This document shows, piece by piece, positions 29,728 to 40,804 of a stretch of DNA of 64,000 nucleotides (position 1 is the stretch's first letter; each line of letters opens with the position of its first letter). The position numbers and the translations under genes were made by a program. The stretch is from Methanothermobacter tenebrarum. Lineage in GTDB: Archaea; Methanobacteriota; Methanobacteria; Methanobacteriales; DSM-23052. Under the pieces are notes generated by a model. It saw only the letters and a list, made by a program, of their open reading frames with translations. It had not been told where the DNA came from and ran no database searches. The DNA lies in assembly GCF_003264935.1 (NCBI RefSeq), contig NZ_QLOE01000006.1, positions 1 through 64,000 of the forward strand, given 5' to 3'.

Positions 29728-30094
29728 ATTTCCATCCTTCTGGTAGTACGCCTTTTCTCACGTAGTATTTTACTAGTCGCCTGATTTTTGATTCAACAAG
29801 TTGCAGTCCTCTCCGAGTGTGAAGGTCCTTTGGGTGTTCTTTTAGGTGTTCTCTGATGTTAACAGCTTTTTTCATGAGGTTTATTAGGTCCTCTGGGTAC
29901 TCTAATTTTATATCATGCTTTTCTAGGATCTCTGTTATCTTCATTCCTGTTATTGCTTTGACGTTTGGGATCCCATGTTGGTCCCTTAGGATTATACCTA
30001 TTTTACTAGGGGGGTTTCCTTCCTTGTATAATTTTATTATTAGTTCTTCTATTTCTTCATTGGAATATTCAACCCAATCTGGTTTTATCTTCAT
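29693..30094 (-). CDS. rps15: 30S ribosomal protein S15
   Basis: A 133-residue archaeal S15 (eukaryotic uS15/RPS13 type) that binds 16S rRNA helix 22. Recognisable are [36 protein letters not shown] split across residues 4-40, then [32 protein letters not shown]. The start is ATG 30094, in an ATGA overlap with the XTP pyrophosphatase stop and with AGGTGATCCT ahead. The longer frame from 30118 lies within the upstream gene. Confidence 0.93.
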   Translation of the reverse strand: MKIKPDWVEYSNEEIEELIIKLYKEGNPPSKIGIILRDQHGIPNVKAITGMKITEILEKHDIKLEYPEDLINLMKKAVNIREHLKEHPKDLHTRRGLQLVESKIRRLVKYYVRKGVLPEGWKYDPEKAALIVK

Positions 30095-30651
30095 AGGATC
30101 ACCTCTCTTTTGTACCATTTTGCGAATTTTCTGAAGGATTTGCTTCTGTGGGATATTTTATTCTTCTCTTCCCTGGTTAGTTCCCCGAAGGTTTTATTTT
30201 TTCCTTCTGGGTAGAATATAGGGTCAAATGCGAAGCCTTTATTTCCCTTTTCTTTAAATCCTATTTCGCCTTTCACCACGCCTAGAAAAGTCTCGGGTTC
30301 GGTGTCGGGTGCACAGTACCCTACAACCGACCTGAACTCGGCGTAGCGATCATCTATGTTTTCCATTAATTTGAGGATGCCATTATTGCCGATGGTCTCT
30401 TGCACATATGCTGAGTATGGTCCTGGAAACCACTTTAGAGCCCTTATAAATAATCCTGCATCCTCTACGATAACGGGTTTTCTGAGGAGTTTCGCAGCAT
30501 ACTTTGCACCATATTTTGCCACTTCTTCGAGCGTGCCTTGGAGTTCTGGGTATTCGATGTCTACTTGTTCTACTTGTATACCAAACTCCTTGAAAATCCC
30601 TTTTGCCTCCAATACCTTATGTTTGTTACCGGTTATAAATGTTATCTTCAT
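30091..30651 (-). CDS. rdgB: XTP/dITP pyrophosphatase
   Basis: A 186-residue Ham1/RdgB house-cleaning enzyme that hydrolyses non-canonical purine nucleoside triphosphates. Motifs are [13 protein letters not shown] at residue 5, [23 protein letters not shown] near 61, and [12 protein letters not shown] near 137, with a C-terminal [23 protein letters not shown] precedes the ATG. It is coupled by ATGA to S15. Confidence 0.93.
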   Translation of the reverse strand: MKITFITGNKHKVLEAKGIFKEFGIQVEQVDIEYPELQGTLEEVAKYGAKYAAKLLRKPVIVEDAGLFIRALKWFPGPYSAYVQETIGNNGILKLMENIDDRYAEFRSVVGYCAPDTEPETFLGVVKGEIGFKEKGNKGFAFDPIFYPEGKNKTFGELTREEKNKISHRSKSFRKFAKWYKREVIL

Positions 30652-30669
30652 CTTAATCTACCTTACCAA

Positions 30670-32334
<1,665 letters not shown>

Positions 32335-32376
32335 TTAAAATAAGTTTTCACAGAGTTTCACAGAGGGGTGAGAGTA

Positions 32377-33447
32377 ATGTTCGAAGAATTAAAGGTTTAT
32401 GGGTCTGAAGATTTTCTCCATGAATTAGAGGATAAGAAACCATTATTTTTATGTGTACTTGCAACTACAGCCACTTCACAGATCCCTGGTATAACAGGGG
32501 CCGGTGCTGCTCCAGATCTTACAGAATATACTCCAGCAGCCGACGTTGAGTTGATAGTCCATGAAGCCCCTTTATGTCTTCCTGAAATACCTAAAACTGT
32601 AGTGGAAGGAGGATCAACACCCACTCCAGCAGTAATAACAAAAGCTTGCATAGAATTGGCTGATATACCATTCCTTGTGGCCGATGCAGGTGCTCGGATA
32701 AAACCTAATCTACCATATATTCTTATAAATGAGAAACCAGGAGATGACATACGCACTGGGAAAGCTGTGGATAATCCGAGGAAAATATTTGAAAACGGTA
32801 AAATACTTGGAGAGATGCTATCTGGCATGGCGGAGCATCTCATAATAGGTGAAAGCACGCCTGCGGGCACCACCACAGCACTGGGGGTTTTAACAGCCCT
32901 GGGATATGATGCAAACTTTAAAGTGAGCGCAAGCCTCCCTGAAAACCCACATAACCTTAAAAGGGACGTGGTCAAAGAAGGATTAAAGAATGCTGGTATA
33001 AAATGGGGTGAGAAGGTTAAAGACCCATTTAAGGCTGTTGAAGCTGTTGGGGATCCTATGATACCTGCTATAGCAGGTATATGTATGGGAACTGACATAC
33101 CTATTACTTTAGCTGGTGGAACTCAGATGACAGCCATATGCGCTTTTATCAAGGCCATTGAGGAAGATTTTGATTTTTCAAGAACACCCATCGCAACAAC
33201 AATTTTCGTGGCCGAGGATGAAACTTCGGATATTAATCAGATAGCAAGGCAGATAGGTGATATAACCATTTATGCCGTGGATCCTGGTTTCGAAAGAGCC
33301 ACTCATAAAGGTTTGCATGGTTATCTCACAGGATCTGTTAAGGAAGGTGTTGGTGCGGGTGGCATGCTCCTTGAAGCCCTTTTGAAGGGCGTGAGCATGG
33401 ACACCATAAGGGATAGAATTGATGAATTATGTCACAAGTTATTCTAA
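32377..33447 (+). CDS. cobT: CobT-like nicotinate-nucleotide phosphoribosyltransferase family protein (UPF0284)
   Basis: A 356-residue protein of the archaeal CobT-like family that would activate a lower-ligand base with nicotinate mononucleotide in cobamide assembly. Gly-rich motifs: ATTATSQIPGITGAGA near 26, EGGSTPTPAVITKA near 80, IIGESTPAGTTTALGVLTALGY near 165 and TLAGGTQMTAICAF near 245. The start is ATG 32377, five bases after GGGGTGA; the GTG at 32368 overlaps that site. It overlaps the following membrane protein gene by 19 bases. Confidence 0.83.
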   Translation: MFEELKVYGSEDFLHELEDKKPLFLCVLATTATSQIPGITGAGAAPDLTEYTPAADVELIVHEAPLCLPEIPKTVVEGGSTPTPAVITKACIELADIPFLVADAGARIKPNLPYILINEKPGDDIRTGKAVDNPRKIFENGKILGEMLSGMAEHLIIGESTPAGTTTALGVLTALGYDANFKVSASLPENPHNLKRDVVKEGLKNAGIKWGEKVKDPFKAVEAVGDPMIPAIAGICMGTDIPITLAGGTQMTAICAFIKAIEEDFDFSRTPIATTIFVAEDETSDINQIARQIGDITIYAVDPGFERATHKGLHGYLTGSVKEGVGAGGMLLEALLKGVSMDTIRDRIDELCHKLF

Positions 33448-34097
33448 GATTTTTCAAGAACTTGAAACCATCAAATCCAATTATACTCGTGGCTTTTTTA
33501 TTTTATATAGGAGGCTTTATCTCCTATTTTTTTATAAAGACCTTTAATTTTGGCTTTTTAACAGGAGATTTTATCGTATATTTCAAATCACATCCTATAA
33601 CATGGGATTATCTTAAAATCCAATTTATAGATCGTTTAGGGGGCGTGACCTTTAATATATTCATTTCAAATGTCTTGATCGTGTTTTCTTGTATATTTTT
33701 GGGTTTTCCCATTATTAATGCTGTATTTTTAAATCTTATAGGATTTTCTGGTGCTTTGTTGAATGCTTTGATTTCTCGTTTTGGATTTGAGGGTTTGATA
33801 ATATATCTTGGATTATTCCATTTGCATTTGGAGATTTTAGGCGCTCTACTTTCAATAGATGCTTTTTTCGCCTTTTATATTTCCTTGTATCGTTCATTGA
33901 AGGCTGGTTCAGTTAATATTTTCACCAAGGAGCTTAAGAGCGGATTTTTACCATTATTGTTTAGGATACTTATCATATTTTTATTCGCAGCATTTATGGA
34001 AGTGTTCTGGAGCACTTGGTGGGTTTATATTTGGACTCATAAGTATATTCCATGGCACCAGTTTTATTTTAAAGTTTACAATGTTAAATTTTTATAA
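33429..34097 (+). CDS. Multi-spanning membrane protein, SpoIIM/DUF95-like
   Basis: A 222-residue protein with five or six hydrophobic helices, including FLFYIGGFISYFF near 22, a central FNIFISNVLIVFSCIFLGFPIINAVFLNLIG and a late FLPLLFRILIIFLFAAFMEVFW. The N-term plus NxxxS-N-V and the Gly-rich turn fit the SpoIIM-like family found widely in archaea, function unknown. It starts inside the CobT-like gene (19-base overlap) and its 3' end overlaps convergent uppP by 6 bases. Confidence 0.55.
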   Translation: MSQVILRFFKNLKPSNPIILVAFLFYIGGFISYFFIKTFNFGFLTGDFIVYFKSHPITWDYLKIQFIDRLGGVTFNIFISNVLIVFSCIFLGFPIINAVFLNLIGFSGALLNALISRFGFEGLIIYLGLFHLHLEILGALLSIDAFFAFYISLYRSLKAGSVNIFTKELKSGFLPLLFRILIIFLFAAFMEVFWSTWWVYIWTHKYIPWHQFYFKVYNVKFL

Positions 34098-34925
34098 GAG
34101 GCTTATAAGGAGTGTTAAACCTCCTATTATCCAACAGTACCAAGAGAATAAGACAAGATTTTTCGTTTTTATAAACTTCAAGAAATATTTAATAGCCAAA
34201 TAACCAGAAACTGTGGCCGCAATAAACCCTAATGTGAAACTCTGGGTTTCAAAATGGAATCCTCCCATTATATCCTTTAATTGGACTAATGAAGCCCCAA
34301 ATATTGCAGGTATAGATAATAAAAAACTGTACCTTGCCATGAACTCCCTTTCAAATCCAAGTGATAAACCAGTTGCTATAGTCGCCCCTGAACGGGATAT
34401 GCCAGGCATTATAGCGCATCCTTGGGCAAACCCGACCAAGAGAACATCGGCCAAATTCATATTATCAAAGACTCTCTTCCTCGAAAATCGCCCATATATT
34501 ATCTCAGAACCCCATAATATGAAACCTGTGACGATAAGTAATGATCCGACTGCAGGCAGATTATTGAAAAGGCCCTCGAAAAAATCTTTGAAAAAAACAC
34601 CCATCAAACCTGCAGGGATGCTCCCAATTATTATAAACCAAGACAATCTTTTGATAGGGTCATTTTTAATCCCATCACTAAAAGTCCCTTGTGGGATATC
34701 TAAGAGGCTCGAAAAAAAACCTTTAAGAATATCCACCACTTCAACTCGGAAATATCCAATAACAGCAACAAGAGTGGCTATATGAAGGAGGGTGTCAAAT
34801 GCAAGATCTGAATAATTCACACCAATAAGATAAGGGACTATTACAAGATGGGCAGAACTACTTATAGGTAAAAATTCTGTAGCACCCTGGACTATCCCTA
34901 ATATTATCGCCTGTATAATGTCCAA
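34092..34925 (-). CDS. uppP: Undecaprenyl/polyprenyl-diphosphatase UppP (BacA)
   Basis: A 277-residue membrane phosphatase that recycles the polyprenyl-diphosphate carrier used in cell-wall (pseudomurein) and glycan synthesis. Catalytic signatures are IVQGATEFLPISSSAHLVI at residue 10 and PGISRSGATIATGLSLGF near 170. Eight or so hydrophobic segments are present. I set the start at TTG 34925, five bases after AGGTGG; the GTG at 34934 lies within that site. The resulting MDIIQAIILGIVQG matches usual family N-termini. Confidence 0.92.
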   Translation of the reverse strand: MDIIQAIILGIVQGATEFLPISSSAHLVIVPYLIGVNYSDLAFDTLLHIATLVAVIGYFRVEVVDILKGFFSSLLDIPQGTFSDGIKNDPIKRLSWFIIIGSIPAGLMGVFFKDFFEGLFNNLPAVGSLLIVTGFILWGSEIIYGRFSRKRVFDNMNLADVLLVGFAQGCAIMPGISRSGATIATGLSLGFEREFMARYSFLLSIPAIFGASLVQLKDIMGGFHFETQSFTLGFIAATVSGYLAIKYFLKFIKTKNLVLFSWYCWIIGGLTLLISLL

Positions 34926-34974
34926 TAGATCCACCTTCTATAATATATTATTGGAATAGAAGCATACTATGATT

Positions 34975-35895
34975 TTATTCGATATATGTAAGCCATTCGA
35001 ATCTGTCATCGACTTCTGCTCTTAGAATTTTGAAGAAACTATCTTGAAGTTTTTCTGTTAGAGGGCCTCTTCTCCCATCTCCAATTTTTATACCATCAAC
35101 TGACCTTATAGGGGTTATTTCAGCCGCTGTTCCTGTGAAGAACAGTTCATCTGCTAAATATAACATTTCACGTGGTATGCGCTCTTCTTTCACATTTATG
35201 CCCATTTCATTGGCTAATCTTATAACAGAATCTCTTGTTATCCCAGGCAATAGTGAAGAAGATACTGGTGGAGTGTATAGTTCACCATCCTTTACTATGA
35301 AGATGTTTTCTCCACTGCCTTCACTTACCATCCCATTGTAGTCGAGCATTATACCTTCGTCATAGCCGTGCTTTATAGCTTCCATCTTCACTAGTTGCGA
35401 GTTGAGATAATTTCCACCGGCTTTGGCCATGTTTGGGAGGGTGTTTGGCGCCATCCGCCTCCAAGTTGAGACTCCCACATCAACACCTTCTTCTAATGCT
35501 TCTTGTCCGAAGTAACTTCCCCATTCCCATGCTGCGATCACAACCTCCACTGGACAATTAAGGGGGTTGACACCAAGCTCTTTATACCCTCGGAAGACAA
35601 TAGGTCTTATATAACACTCCTCGAGATTGTTAACCTTGATTGTTTCAATTATGGCTTCACATATCTCCTCTTGGGTGTAGGGGATATCAATCATATATAT
35701 TTTCGCTGAATTAAACAATCTCCTGATATGGTCTTCCAAGCGGAAAATTGCGGATCCTTCCTTGTTCTTGTAGCATCTAATTCCTTCAAATACACTTGAT
35801 CCGTAGTGTACTACGTGTGAGAGCACATGTATTTTTGCTTCATCCCATTCTATAAAACGATTGTTGAACCATATCTTCCCTTTATTAGATAACAT
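34975..35895 (-). CDS. ilvE: Branched-chain amino acid aminotransferase
   Basis: A 306-residue class IV PLP aminotransferase for valine, isoleucine and leucine. Signatures: [37 protein letters not shown] at the N-terminus (written here in parts: [21 protein letters not shown]), AWEWGSYFG near 130, PLP-Lys region [13 protein letters not shown] near 160, and [15 protein letters not shown] near 185. The start is ATG 35895 with GAGGT at proper spacing; a TTG two codons earlier is less likely. It complements ilvB/N/C/D elsewhere in the window. Confidence 0.93.
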   Translation of the reverse strand: MLSNKGKIWFNNRFIEWDEAKIHVLSHVVHYGSSVFEGIRCYKNKEGSAIFRLEDHIRRLFNSAKIYMIDIPYTQEEICEAIIETIKVNNLEECYIRPIVFRGYKELGVNPLNCPVEVVIAAWEWGSYFGQEALEEGVDVGVSTWRRMAPNTLPNMAKAGGNYLNSQLVKMEAIKHGYDEGIMLDYNGMVSEGSGENIFIVKDGELYTPPVSSSLLPGITRDSVIRLANEMGINVKEERIPREMLYLADELFFTGTAAEITPIRSVDGIKIGDGRRGPLTEKLQDSFFKILRAEVDDRFEWLTYIE

Positions 35896-35994
35896 AAGCA
35901 AAACCTCAAGCTTATTCTTTTTAATTATTCACTACTTGGTATATATAAGCTATAGAGCAAGTGTATTATATCAATGGTATATTTAGGGGGAAAC

Positions 35995-36002
35995 TTTATA
36001 TA
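35995..36002 (+). promoter_or_regulatory. BRE/TATA promoter of tRNA-Val
   Basis: GGGGGAAAC-TTTATATA, a purine-rich BRE followed by a consensus archaeal TATA box, lies about 32 bases before the tRNA 5' end, so transcription would begin some 5 bases ahead of the mature end. Confidence 0.65.
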
Positions 36003-36030
36003 GATTAAATATAGTATTTTTTTAATACGA

Positions 36031-36103
36031 GGGCCGGTGGTCTAGGGGTTAGGATACCTCGCTTACAACGAGGTGGTCGCGAGTTCGAATCTCGCCCGGC
36101 CCA
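36031..36103 (+). tRNA. tRNA-Val (anticodon UAC)
   Basis: A 73-base cloverleaf: acceptor GGGCCGG pairs with CCGGCCC, anticodon stem CCTCG/CGAGG encloses the loop CTTACAA with anticodon TAC, and the T arm GCGAG-TTCGAAT-CTCGC is canonical. The discriminator is A; CCA is not encoded (the next bases are CTC). No intron is seen. Confidence 0.96.
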
Positions 36104-36224
36104 CTCCCTACCTTTTTCTTATTTTTTCCTGGAAAAGATAAAAGTATATACCATGAGATATAAAAATTGTATTCGGATGGGGGGACATCTCTAGTTTCCT
36201 TATACTAAACTTGGGGGGTGAAAA

Positions 36225-36878
36225 ATGATGAGGAAAATCGTACCATTACTTGCACTGATTGTTTTGGTTTCAGTGATTGGCGCTGGGGCGGTTACGGCGC
36301 AAGAAGATGATGTTGATCAAACGGGTGAATCTGATCTTGCAGTAGATGTCATGTTAACAGATTCTGAGGGCAACCCTATTGATAATGCCACGGTCGGTGA
36401 TGAAGTCGTTGGCGTGGTTGAAGCAGCAAATCTTGGTCCTGATGATGCAACAGGAGTGGTTGTTGAACTTTGGGAAGAAGGCTTCGGAAACCCTGATGTG
36501 GAAAACATTGTAAACTGGTGGGCAGTTTCATGGGATGGTATCAATTGGATTGAGTCTGATCCTTCCTTTGATCCAGTAGAAGGTATATGGGATATTGGTA
36601 ACATGCCAGCCGGTGACATTTACGCACTCCTAATCGGTTTCACGGCAAAAACAGCAGGACCCGGGATCCTTGGCGCAGGGATAGAAGGCGACCAATACGA
36701 GCCAGACTTAACAAACAATGAAGACGAATACGTCATCGACATTATAGGACCAGTTACACCAAGCGTCACAGCAAGCGCCGAGAAAGTTCCAATGCAACCT
36801 ACAGGAGCACCATTAGCACTCGCAATACTCTCAGTACTCATGACACTCGGCGGCCTAATAATACCAAAAATAAAATAA
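36225..36878 (+). CDS. Secreted surface protein with DUF11/CARDB-like domain and C-terminal anchor
   Basis: A 217-residue exported protein. A signal peptide (residues 1-26, ending GAVTAQ) leads a beta-sandwich of the DUF11/CARDB kind (SDLAVDVMLTDSEGNP, DEVVGVVEAANLGPDDATGVVVEL, ending DLTNNEDEYVIDI), typical of archaeal surface adhesins. The C-terminus has a short linker, then KVPMQPTGAPLA, a hydrophobic stretch and a basic end (PKIK). This resembles a tripartite sorting/anchoring signal. GGGGGTGAAAA precedes the ATG. It stands alone after tRNA-Val. Confidence 0.7.
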   Translation: MMRKIVPLLALIVLVSVIGAGAVTAQEDDVDQTGESDLAVDVMLTDSEGNPIDNATVGDEVVGVVEAANLGPDDATGVVVELWEEGFGNPDVENIVNWWAVSWDGINWIESDPSFDPVEGIWDIGNMPAGDIYALLIGFTAKTAGPGILGAGIEGDQYEPDLTNNEDEYVIDIIGPVTPSVTASAEKVPMQPTGAPLALAILSVLMTLGGLIIPKIK

Positions 36879-36894
36879 ACCCATTCTTCTTTTT

Positions 36895-37629
36895 TTATAT
36901 AAGTATTATGATTATGAGTATTAGTAGGGATATGAAGAAGACTACGGTGCCCCTTAGTAATATGAGCACTTTTTCCTTTTCTCCGAGGGGTGTTACACCA
37001 TAGGATAAGATAAATGAAAAGAATATTTTTAATATTCCTAGAATCCTACCGTCTAATTGGATGAAGGTTTCTATAAGTTTTGTGAGTCCAACTGAAAGGC
37101 CGACTACTAATAGGACTAGGAAGATGAGGTTTTGAAATAATCCTCTGAACTTATTGAGGATTGGGGTTTCGGGTTCCCTCCGGGATAATAGTTTCCTTGA
37201 ATTGCTAAAATTGGATTCTTTAGGCGTGTAGGATTCTATCTCATCCTGGAATTCTTCCTCTGGCGCTTGTAGTCTCTTTGAAAAGTTTTCTGCTAATGAT
37301 ATTATCCCTTGTCTGTTTATGAGTTTGATATTCTTTCTTGCAGCATAATTTATGGCTTGTTTTGTGTAATCTGATGTGGTTACAATAACGATTTTGGAAG
37401 CTTTAAGGTTTTTTGCAACCATTTCCATTTCTTTGAGGACGTCTAATCCTACTTTCCATTTTTCATCATAATTTTTGCATGCTACAACCACGCTTATATC
37501 TCCGATAGCGGTTGGGAGTATGCCATAGATGTCCACAAGATAGTTTGAGGTTCTGAAATCTTTATAAACCTTGAAACCAGATTCCTCCATGATCTTTGAC
37601 ATGAAATTTACTAGCTTCTCTTTTTTCAA
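36895..37629 (-). CDS. Membrane-anchored Mrr-like restriction endonuclease-fold protein
   Basis: About 244 residues. Residues 1-115 form a PD-(D/E)xK-like nuclease domain of the Mrr type: KVYKDFRTSNYLVDIYGILPTAIGDISVVVACKNYDEKWKVG contains the D-x(n)-(V)xCK core, and ASKIVIVTTSDYTKQAINYAARKNIKLI is the usual tail. A linker follows, then three hydrophobic segments (about 165-244). Membrane anchoring separates it from ordinary restriction enzymes, and no methylase is nearby. The start is probably TTG 37629 (AGGTGG ahead) rather than GTG 37638. Activity and target are unknown. Confidence 0.65.
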   Translation of the reverse strand: MKKEKLVNFMSKIMEESGFKVYKDFRTSNYLVDIYGILPTAIGDISVVVACKNYDEKWKVGLDVLKEMEMVAKNLKASKIVIVTTSDYTKQAINYAARKNIKLINRQGIISLAENFSKRLQAPEEEFQDEIESYTPKESNFSNSRKLLSRREPETPILNKFRGLFQNLIFLVLLVVGLSVGLTKLIETFIQLDGRILGILKIFFSFILSYGVTPLGEKEKVLILLRGTVVFFISLLILIIIILI

Positions 37630-37757
37630 ATCTCCCACCTAGAAGTTGCTTCCCTTTGTCAATTTATATATAATTATAATAATTAAAAATGTTGCCATAA
37701 TCTTTATTCAATATGTTTATTTGATCATTAGCCACAGTACTAATTGAGGATTTGAAG

Positions 37758-38531
37758 ATGAAAATTTTGATAACAAACGATGATGGAGTGAATTCCTCGG
37801 GTATAATAGCTGCAAAGGATGCTGTGAAAGGCCTTGGAGAATGTATAATAGTGGCCCCTGCAACGCAGCAGAGTGGGATAGGACATGCTTTAACACTTTT
37901 TGAGCCTATTAGAGTTAATGATGTCACATTAAGGGATGGTACCATGGCTTATTCTGTTTCTGGGACGCCAACTGATGCTGTTATCATTGGCATTTTTGAA
38001 TTGGCAGAGGAAAAACCAGACCTTGTGATATCTGGGATAAATATGGGTGAAAACCTTGGAAAATCAGAGTTGACCACCTCAGGGACTATTGGGGCTGCCA
38101 TGGAAGCTGCTGTGCATGGGGTGCCGGCGCTCGCTGTTTCGTTGCAAGTGAAAAGGGGTGATATTAAATTCCATGATGGGCATGTTGACATTGATTTTTC
38201 CTCTGCAAAGAAGATAACCTATAGGATAGCTAAAAATATCCTAGAGAAAGGCTTGCCTGAGGGTGTTGACTTCCTAAACCTTAATATACCATTGCATATG
38301 AAAAGAGATGAAATCAGGCTTACGAGATTGGGTGACAGAATGTATAATGTACATGTGCAAAAGAGGCTCGACCCTCGTGGCAGACCCTATTATTGGATTG
38401 ATGGAGAGCCAGCAGGCCATGATTTACCTGGGACGGATGTTTATACGCTTAAAGAGGAGAATGTAGCGACCTTAACGCCTTTATCCCTTGATTGCACGTC
38501 TGATCTTAAATCCATGGAAGGATGGCTTTAA
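37758..38531 (+). CDS. surE: 5'-nucleotidase/phosphatase SurE
   Basis: A 257-residue SurE acid phosphatase acting on nucleoside monophosphates. Metal ligands: ILITNDDGVNSSGI at residue 3 (Asp-Asp), the Ser in VAPATQQSGIGHALT near 37, and VISGINMGENLGKSELTTSGTIGAA near 93 (Asn). Start at ATG 37758 with GAGGA eight bases ahead; the TTG at 37752 is less likely. Length is normal. Confidence 0.93.
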   Translation: MKILITNDDGVNSSGIIAAKDAVKGLGECIIVAPATQQSGIGHALTLFEPIRVNDVTLRDGTMAYSVSGTPTDAVIIGIFELAEEKPDLVISGINMGENLGKSELTTSGTIGAAMEAAVHGVPALAVSLQVKRGDIKFHDGHVDIDFSSAKKITYRIAKNILEKGLPEGVDFLNLNIPLHMKRDEIRLTRLGDRMYNVHVQKRLDPRGRPYYWIDGEPAGHDLPGTDVYTLKEENVATLTPLSLDCTSDLKSMEGWL

Positions 38532-38601
38532 ATTATCGAATTTGGTTGTTTTTCCGAATCATTTATAAACTTAATTTTATAAGAAATATAAAGGGGTTTA
38601 T

Positions 38602-38793
38602 ATGGTTGATAAGATTAACAGACAATTTTTAAGGTTCAAGGACAGGAGAGTGCTTATCACTTTAAAAGACAATAATGAACATGAGGGTAGGATTATATCC
38701 ATTGACAATTATCTTAACACAGTCCTTGAGACAGAGAATGGGATCCAGTTTATAAAAGGTACCAAGATAGCATTCATATCACTGTTAGGGTAA
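38602..38793 (+). CDS. Small Lsm/Sm-like RNA-binding protein
   Basis: A 63-residue Sm-fold protein: RFKDRRVLITLKDNNEHEGRIISIDNYLNTVLETENG is the Sm1 motif (split at DNNEHEG / RIISIDNYLN) and IQFIKGTKIAFIS the Sm2-like end. Such proteins form rings that bind U-rich RNA. It is shorter than the main archaeal Lsm1 and probably the second paralogue. AAGGGGTTTAT precedes the ATG. The 3' end overlaps the convergent gene by 9 bases. Confidence 0.8.
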   Translation: MVDKINRQFLRFKDRRVLITLKDNNEHEGRIISIDNYLNTVLETENGIQFIKGTKIAFISLLG

Positions 38794-39783
38794 GCTTTCT
38801 ACTTCAATTCCGAGGATTTCTTTTTTTCCTTGGTAGATGTCCCTGGCTATCTGGGCGCTGCCTAATGATCCCGAAGTGGGCGGTAATCTACGAACTTCCA
38901 TTGGACAATCTAATTGTTTTTTGAGGATACTATAAAAGTTTATGGGCTCTTTCATAGCCCCTACGGACCCTGTGAGTATTATACCATCTATTTTATCTGC
39001 TATGCTTATAAGCCCCCATATTTCCATTGTTATGGTCATTGCCATTGTATCAATAGCTAATCTTGCTTTATAATCGCCTTCGAGATATCTCTTTATGAGT
39101 TCGTCCTTCGCCCGCGCGACTTTTGTATCTATACCCGCTATTTTCACAGCCCCTGCATGTGAAAAACATTCGTTAGCAGTTTTATAACCGTCATCGATTG
39201 CCCTGATCATTTCAAGGTCTAATGGGCCATGTATTATCCCCATTGCACCTATACACGCGTCCATGGCACCTTTTATAATACCGTCTTGGATTAGGATGGT
39301 TACTGTGTTGGAGCTTATATCCGAGACTATTAGGTTTTCCCAGCCAGTTTCTAGGTGGGCATTATAGGATATGCTAACCTTTTCTGCACTTCCATGATGG
39401 GAATATGCTGCTTTGAAACGTTCATCTAGACAAGGAAGGTTCCGATGCAAGCCAGGGATTAGGACTGTTGGTATTCCTGACTTTTCTATCTCTGAATATA
39501 CTGCGGTTCCACCCCCTGTGACTTTACCTGCACCACCAATTGAGATTATACCCCTATTCTCAACTTTTTCCAATGGTTTGATGGTTGTTATGGCGTCCCC
39601 CATGGCATAAGTTATTGCCATGAGTTTGATTTCTGCAGGGTCTATTCTCTTGGAGAGCTCTTCTATTGCCGAGACTTTACCCTTTGAAAGCTCTTCACGT
39701 CCTAGTTTGAAGTGTTCGATTTCCTTTGATAAAATAGTGAATGATATGCCTGTGGTACCGTGATCCATTCCAACGAATGCCAA
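38785..39783 (-). CDS. Methanogenesis marker 12-like protein (ASKHA fold)
   Basis: About 332 residues with an ASKHA ATPase phosphate-1 loop at the start (FVGMDHGTTGISFTI), a phosphate-2 region GIISIGGAGKVTGGGTAV near 85, VSDISSNTVTILIQDGIIKGAMDACIGAMG near 160 and the adenosine motif ILTGSVGAMKEP near 270. This matches the methanogen-conserved marker 12 family, of unknown role. The start is most likely TTG 39783, eight bases after AGGTGG and 14 after the ilvC stop; the longer frame runs into ilvC. Confidence 0.68.
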   Translation of the reverse strand: MAFVGMDHGTTGISFTILSKEIEHFKLGREELSKGKVSAIEELSKRIDPAEIKLMAITYAMGDAITTIKPLEKVENRGIISIGGAGKVTGGGTAVYSEIEKSGIPTVLIPGLHRNLPCLDERFKAAYSHHGSAEKVSISYNAHLETGWENLIVSDISSNTVTILIQDGIIKGAMDACIGAMGIIHGPLDLEMIRAIDDGYKTANECFSHAGAVKIAGIDTKVARAKDELIKRYLEGDYKARLAIDTMAMTITMEIWGLISIADKIDGIILTGSVGAMKEPINFYSILKKQLDCPMEVRRLPPTSGSLGSAQIARDIYQGKKEILGIEVESLP

Positions 39784-39797
39784 TGTTTTTTTCCACC

Positions 39798-40784
39798 TTA
39801 TTTTTCTAGGCCGCAAAGTTTTCGCAGTTTGGATCCTACTTTCTCTATTTTTAATCCTACCTCAAGTTCTCGCATTCTTTTTAGCATTGGTCTGCCGGCT
39901 TTGTTTTCTAGTGTCCATTCTTTTGCGAATTCTCCTTTTTGGATCTCTTCTAGTATTTTTTCCATTTCCTTTTTAGTTTCTTGGGTGATTATCCTTGAAC
40001 GTCTTGTGAGACCCCCGAATTCTGCGGTGTTGCTGACGTTTTTCCACATTCCAGTGAATCCTTTTTCGTAGATAAGATCTACTATTAATTTTAGTTCGTG
40101 GCATGTTTCGAAGTATGCGAGTTCTGGTTGGTAGCCGGCCTCTACTAGAGTTTCGAAGGCTGTTTTTATAAGTTCTGTGACACCACCACAAAGGACAGTT
40201 TGTTCGCCGAAAAGGTCTGTTTCGGTCTCCTCTTTGAATGTTGTTTCTAGTATCCCTGCTCTTGCAAATCCACAAGCTTTACCCATTGCAAGGGCTATAT
40301 CAAGCGCGTCTCCTGTTGCATCGACTTCAACCGCCACTAGTCCGGGTATTCCGAATCCTTCAAGGTATGTTCTTCTAACCATGGCCCCAGGACCTTTTGG
40401 TGCTATCATTGTGACGTTGACTCCATTCGGAGCCTTTATGTACCCGTAGTGGATGTTGTATCCATGTGAAAATGATATGGTGTTCCCCTCTGTAAGATAT
40501 GGTTCTATGGACTGTTCATAGACTGTTGCCTGTATTTCATCAGGTATGAGAATATGTACTATATCGGCTTCCCTTGAAGCATCTTCTATTGTCATAACAT
40601 TCATACCATCTTCTTTTGCCATGTTCCATGAATTTCCTCCGCTCCTTACACCCACTATCACATTTAATCCGCTGTCAGCCATGTTTCTTGCCTGTGCTCT
40701 TCCTTGGCTACCATATCCTATGACTGCTATCTTTTTATCAGCTATCACATCCATTTCTATATCATCTTCATAATAGATCTTCAT
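39798..40784 (-). CDS. ilvC: Ketol-acid reductoisomerase
   Basis: A 328-residue class I KARI that isomerises and reduces acetolactate or acetohydroxybutyrate. NADPH loop [21 protein letters not shown] near 19, HGYNIHYG near 109, [23 protein letters not shown] near 134, and the metal Glu residues in [12 protein letters not shown] near 190 and [22 protein letters not shown] near 222. GGAGGAGGATTAAAT precedes the ATG. Third gene of the ilvB-ilvN-ilvC operon. Confidence 0.96.
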   Translation of the reverse strand: MKIYYEDDIEMDVIADKKIAVIGYGSQGRAQARNMADSGLNVIVGVRSGGNSWNMAKEDGMNVMTIEDASREADIVHILIPDEIQATVYEQSIEPYLTEGNTISFSHGYNIHYGYIKAPNGVNVTMIAPKGPGAMVRRTYLEGFGIPGLVAVEVDATGDALDIALAMGKACGFARAGILETTFKEETETDLFGEQTVLCGGVTELIKTAFETLVEAGYQPELAYFETCHELKLIVDLIYEKGFTGMWKNVSNTAEFGGLTRRSRIITQETKKEMEKILEEIQKGEFAKEWTLENKAGRPMLKRMRELEVGLKIEKVGSKLRKLCGLEK

Positions 40785-40804
40785 ATTTAATCCTCCTCCA
40801 ATTA

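Noticed and set aside
32350-32365. Short direct repeat CACAGAG-TTT-CACAGAG before the CobT-like gene
   Set aside because: Only seven bases repeated; too short to interpret without comparison.
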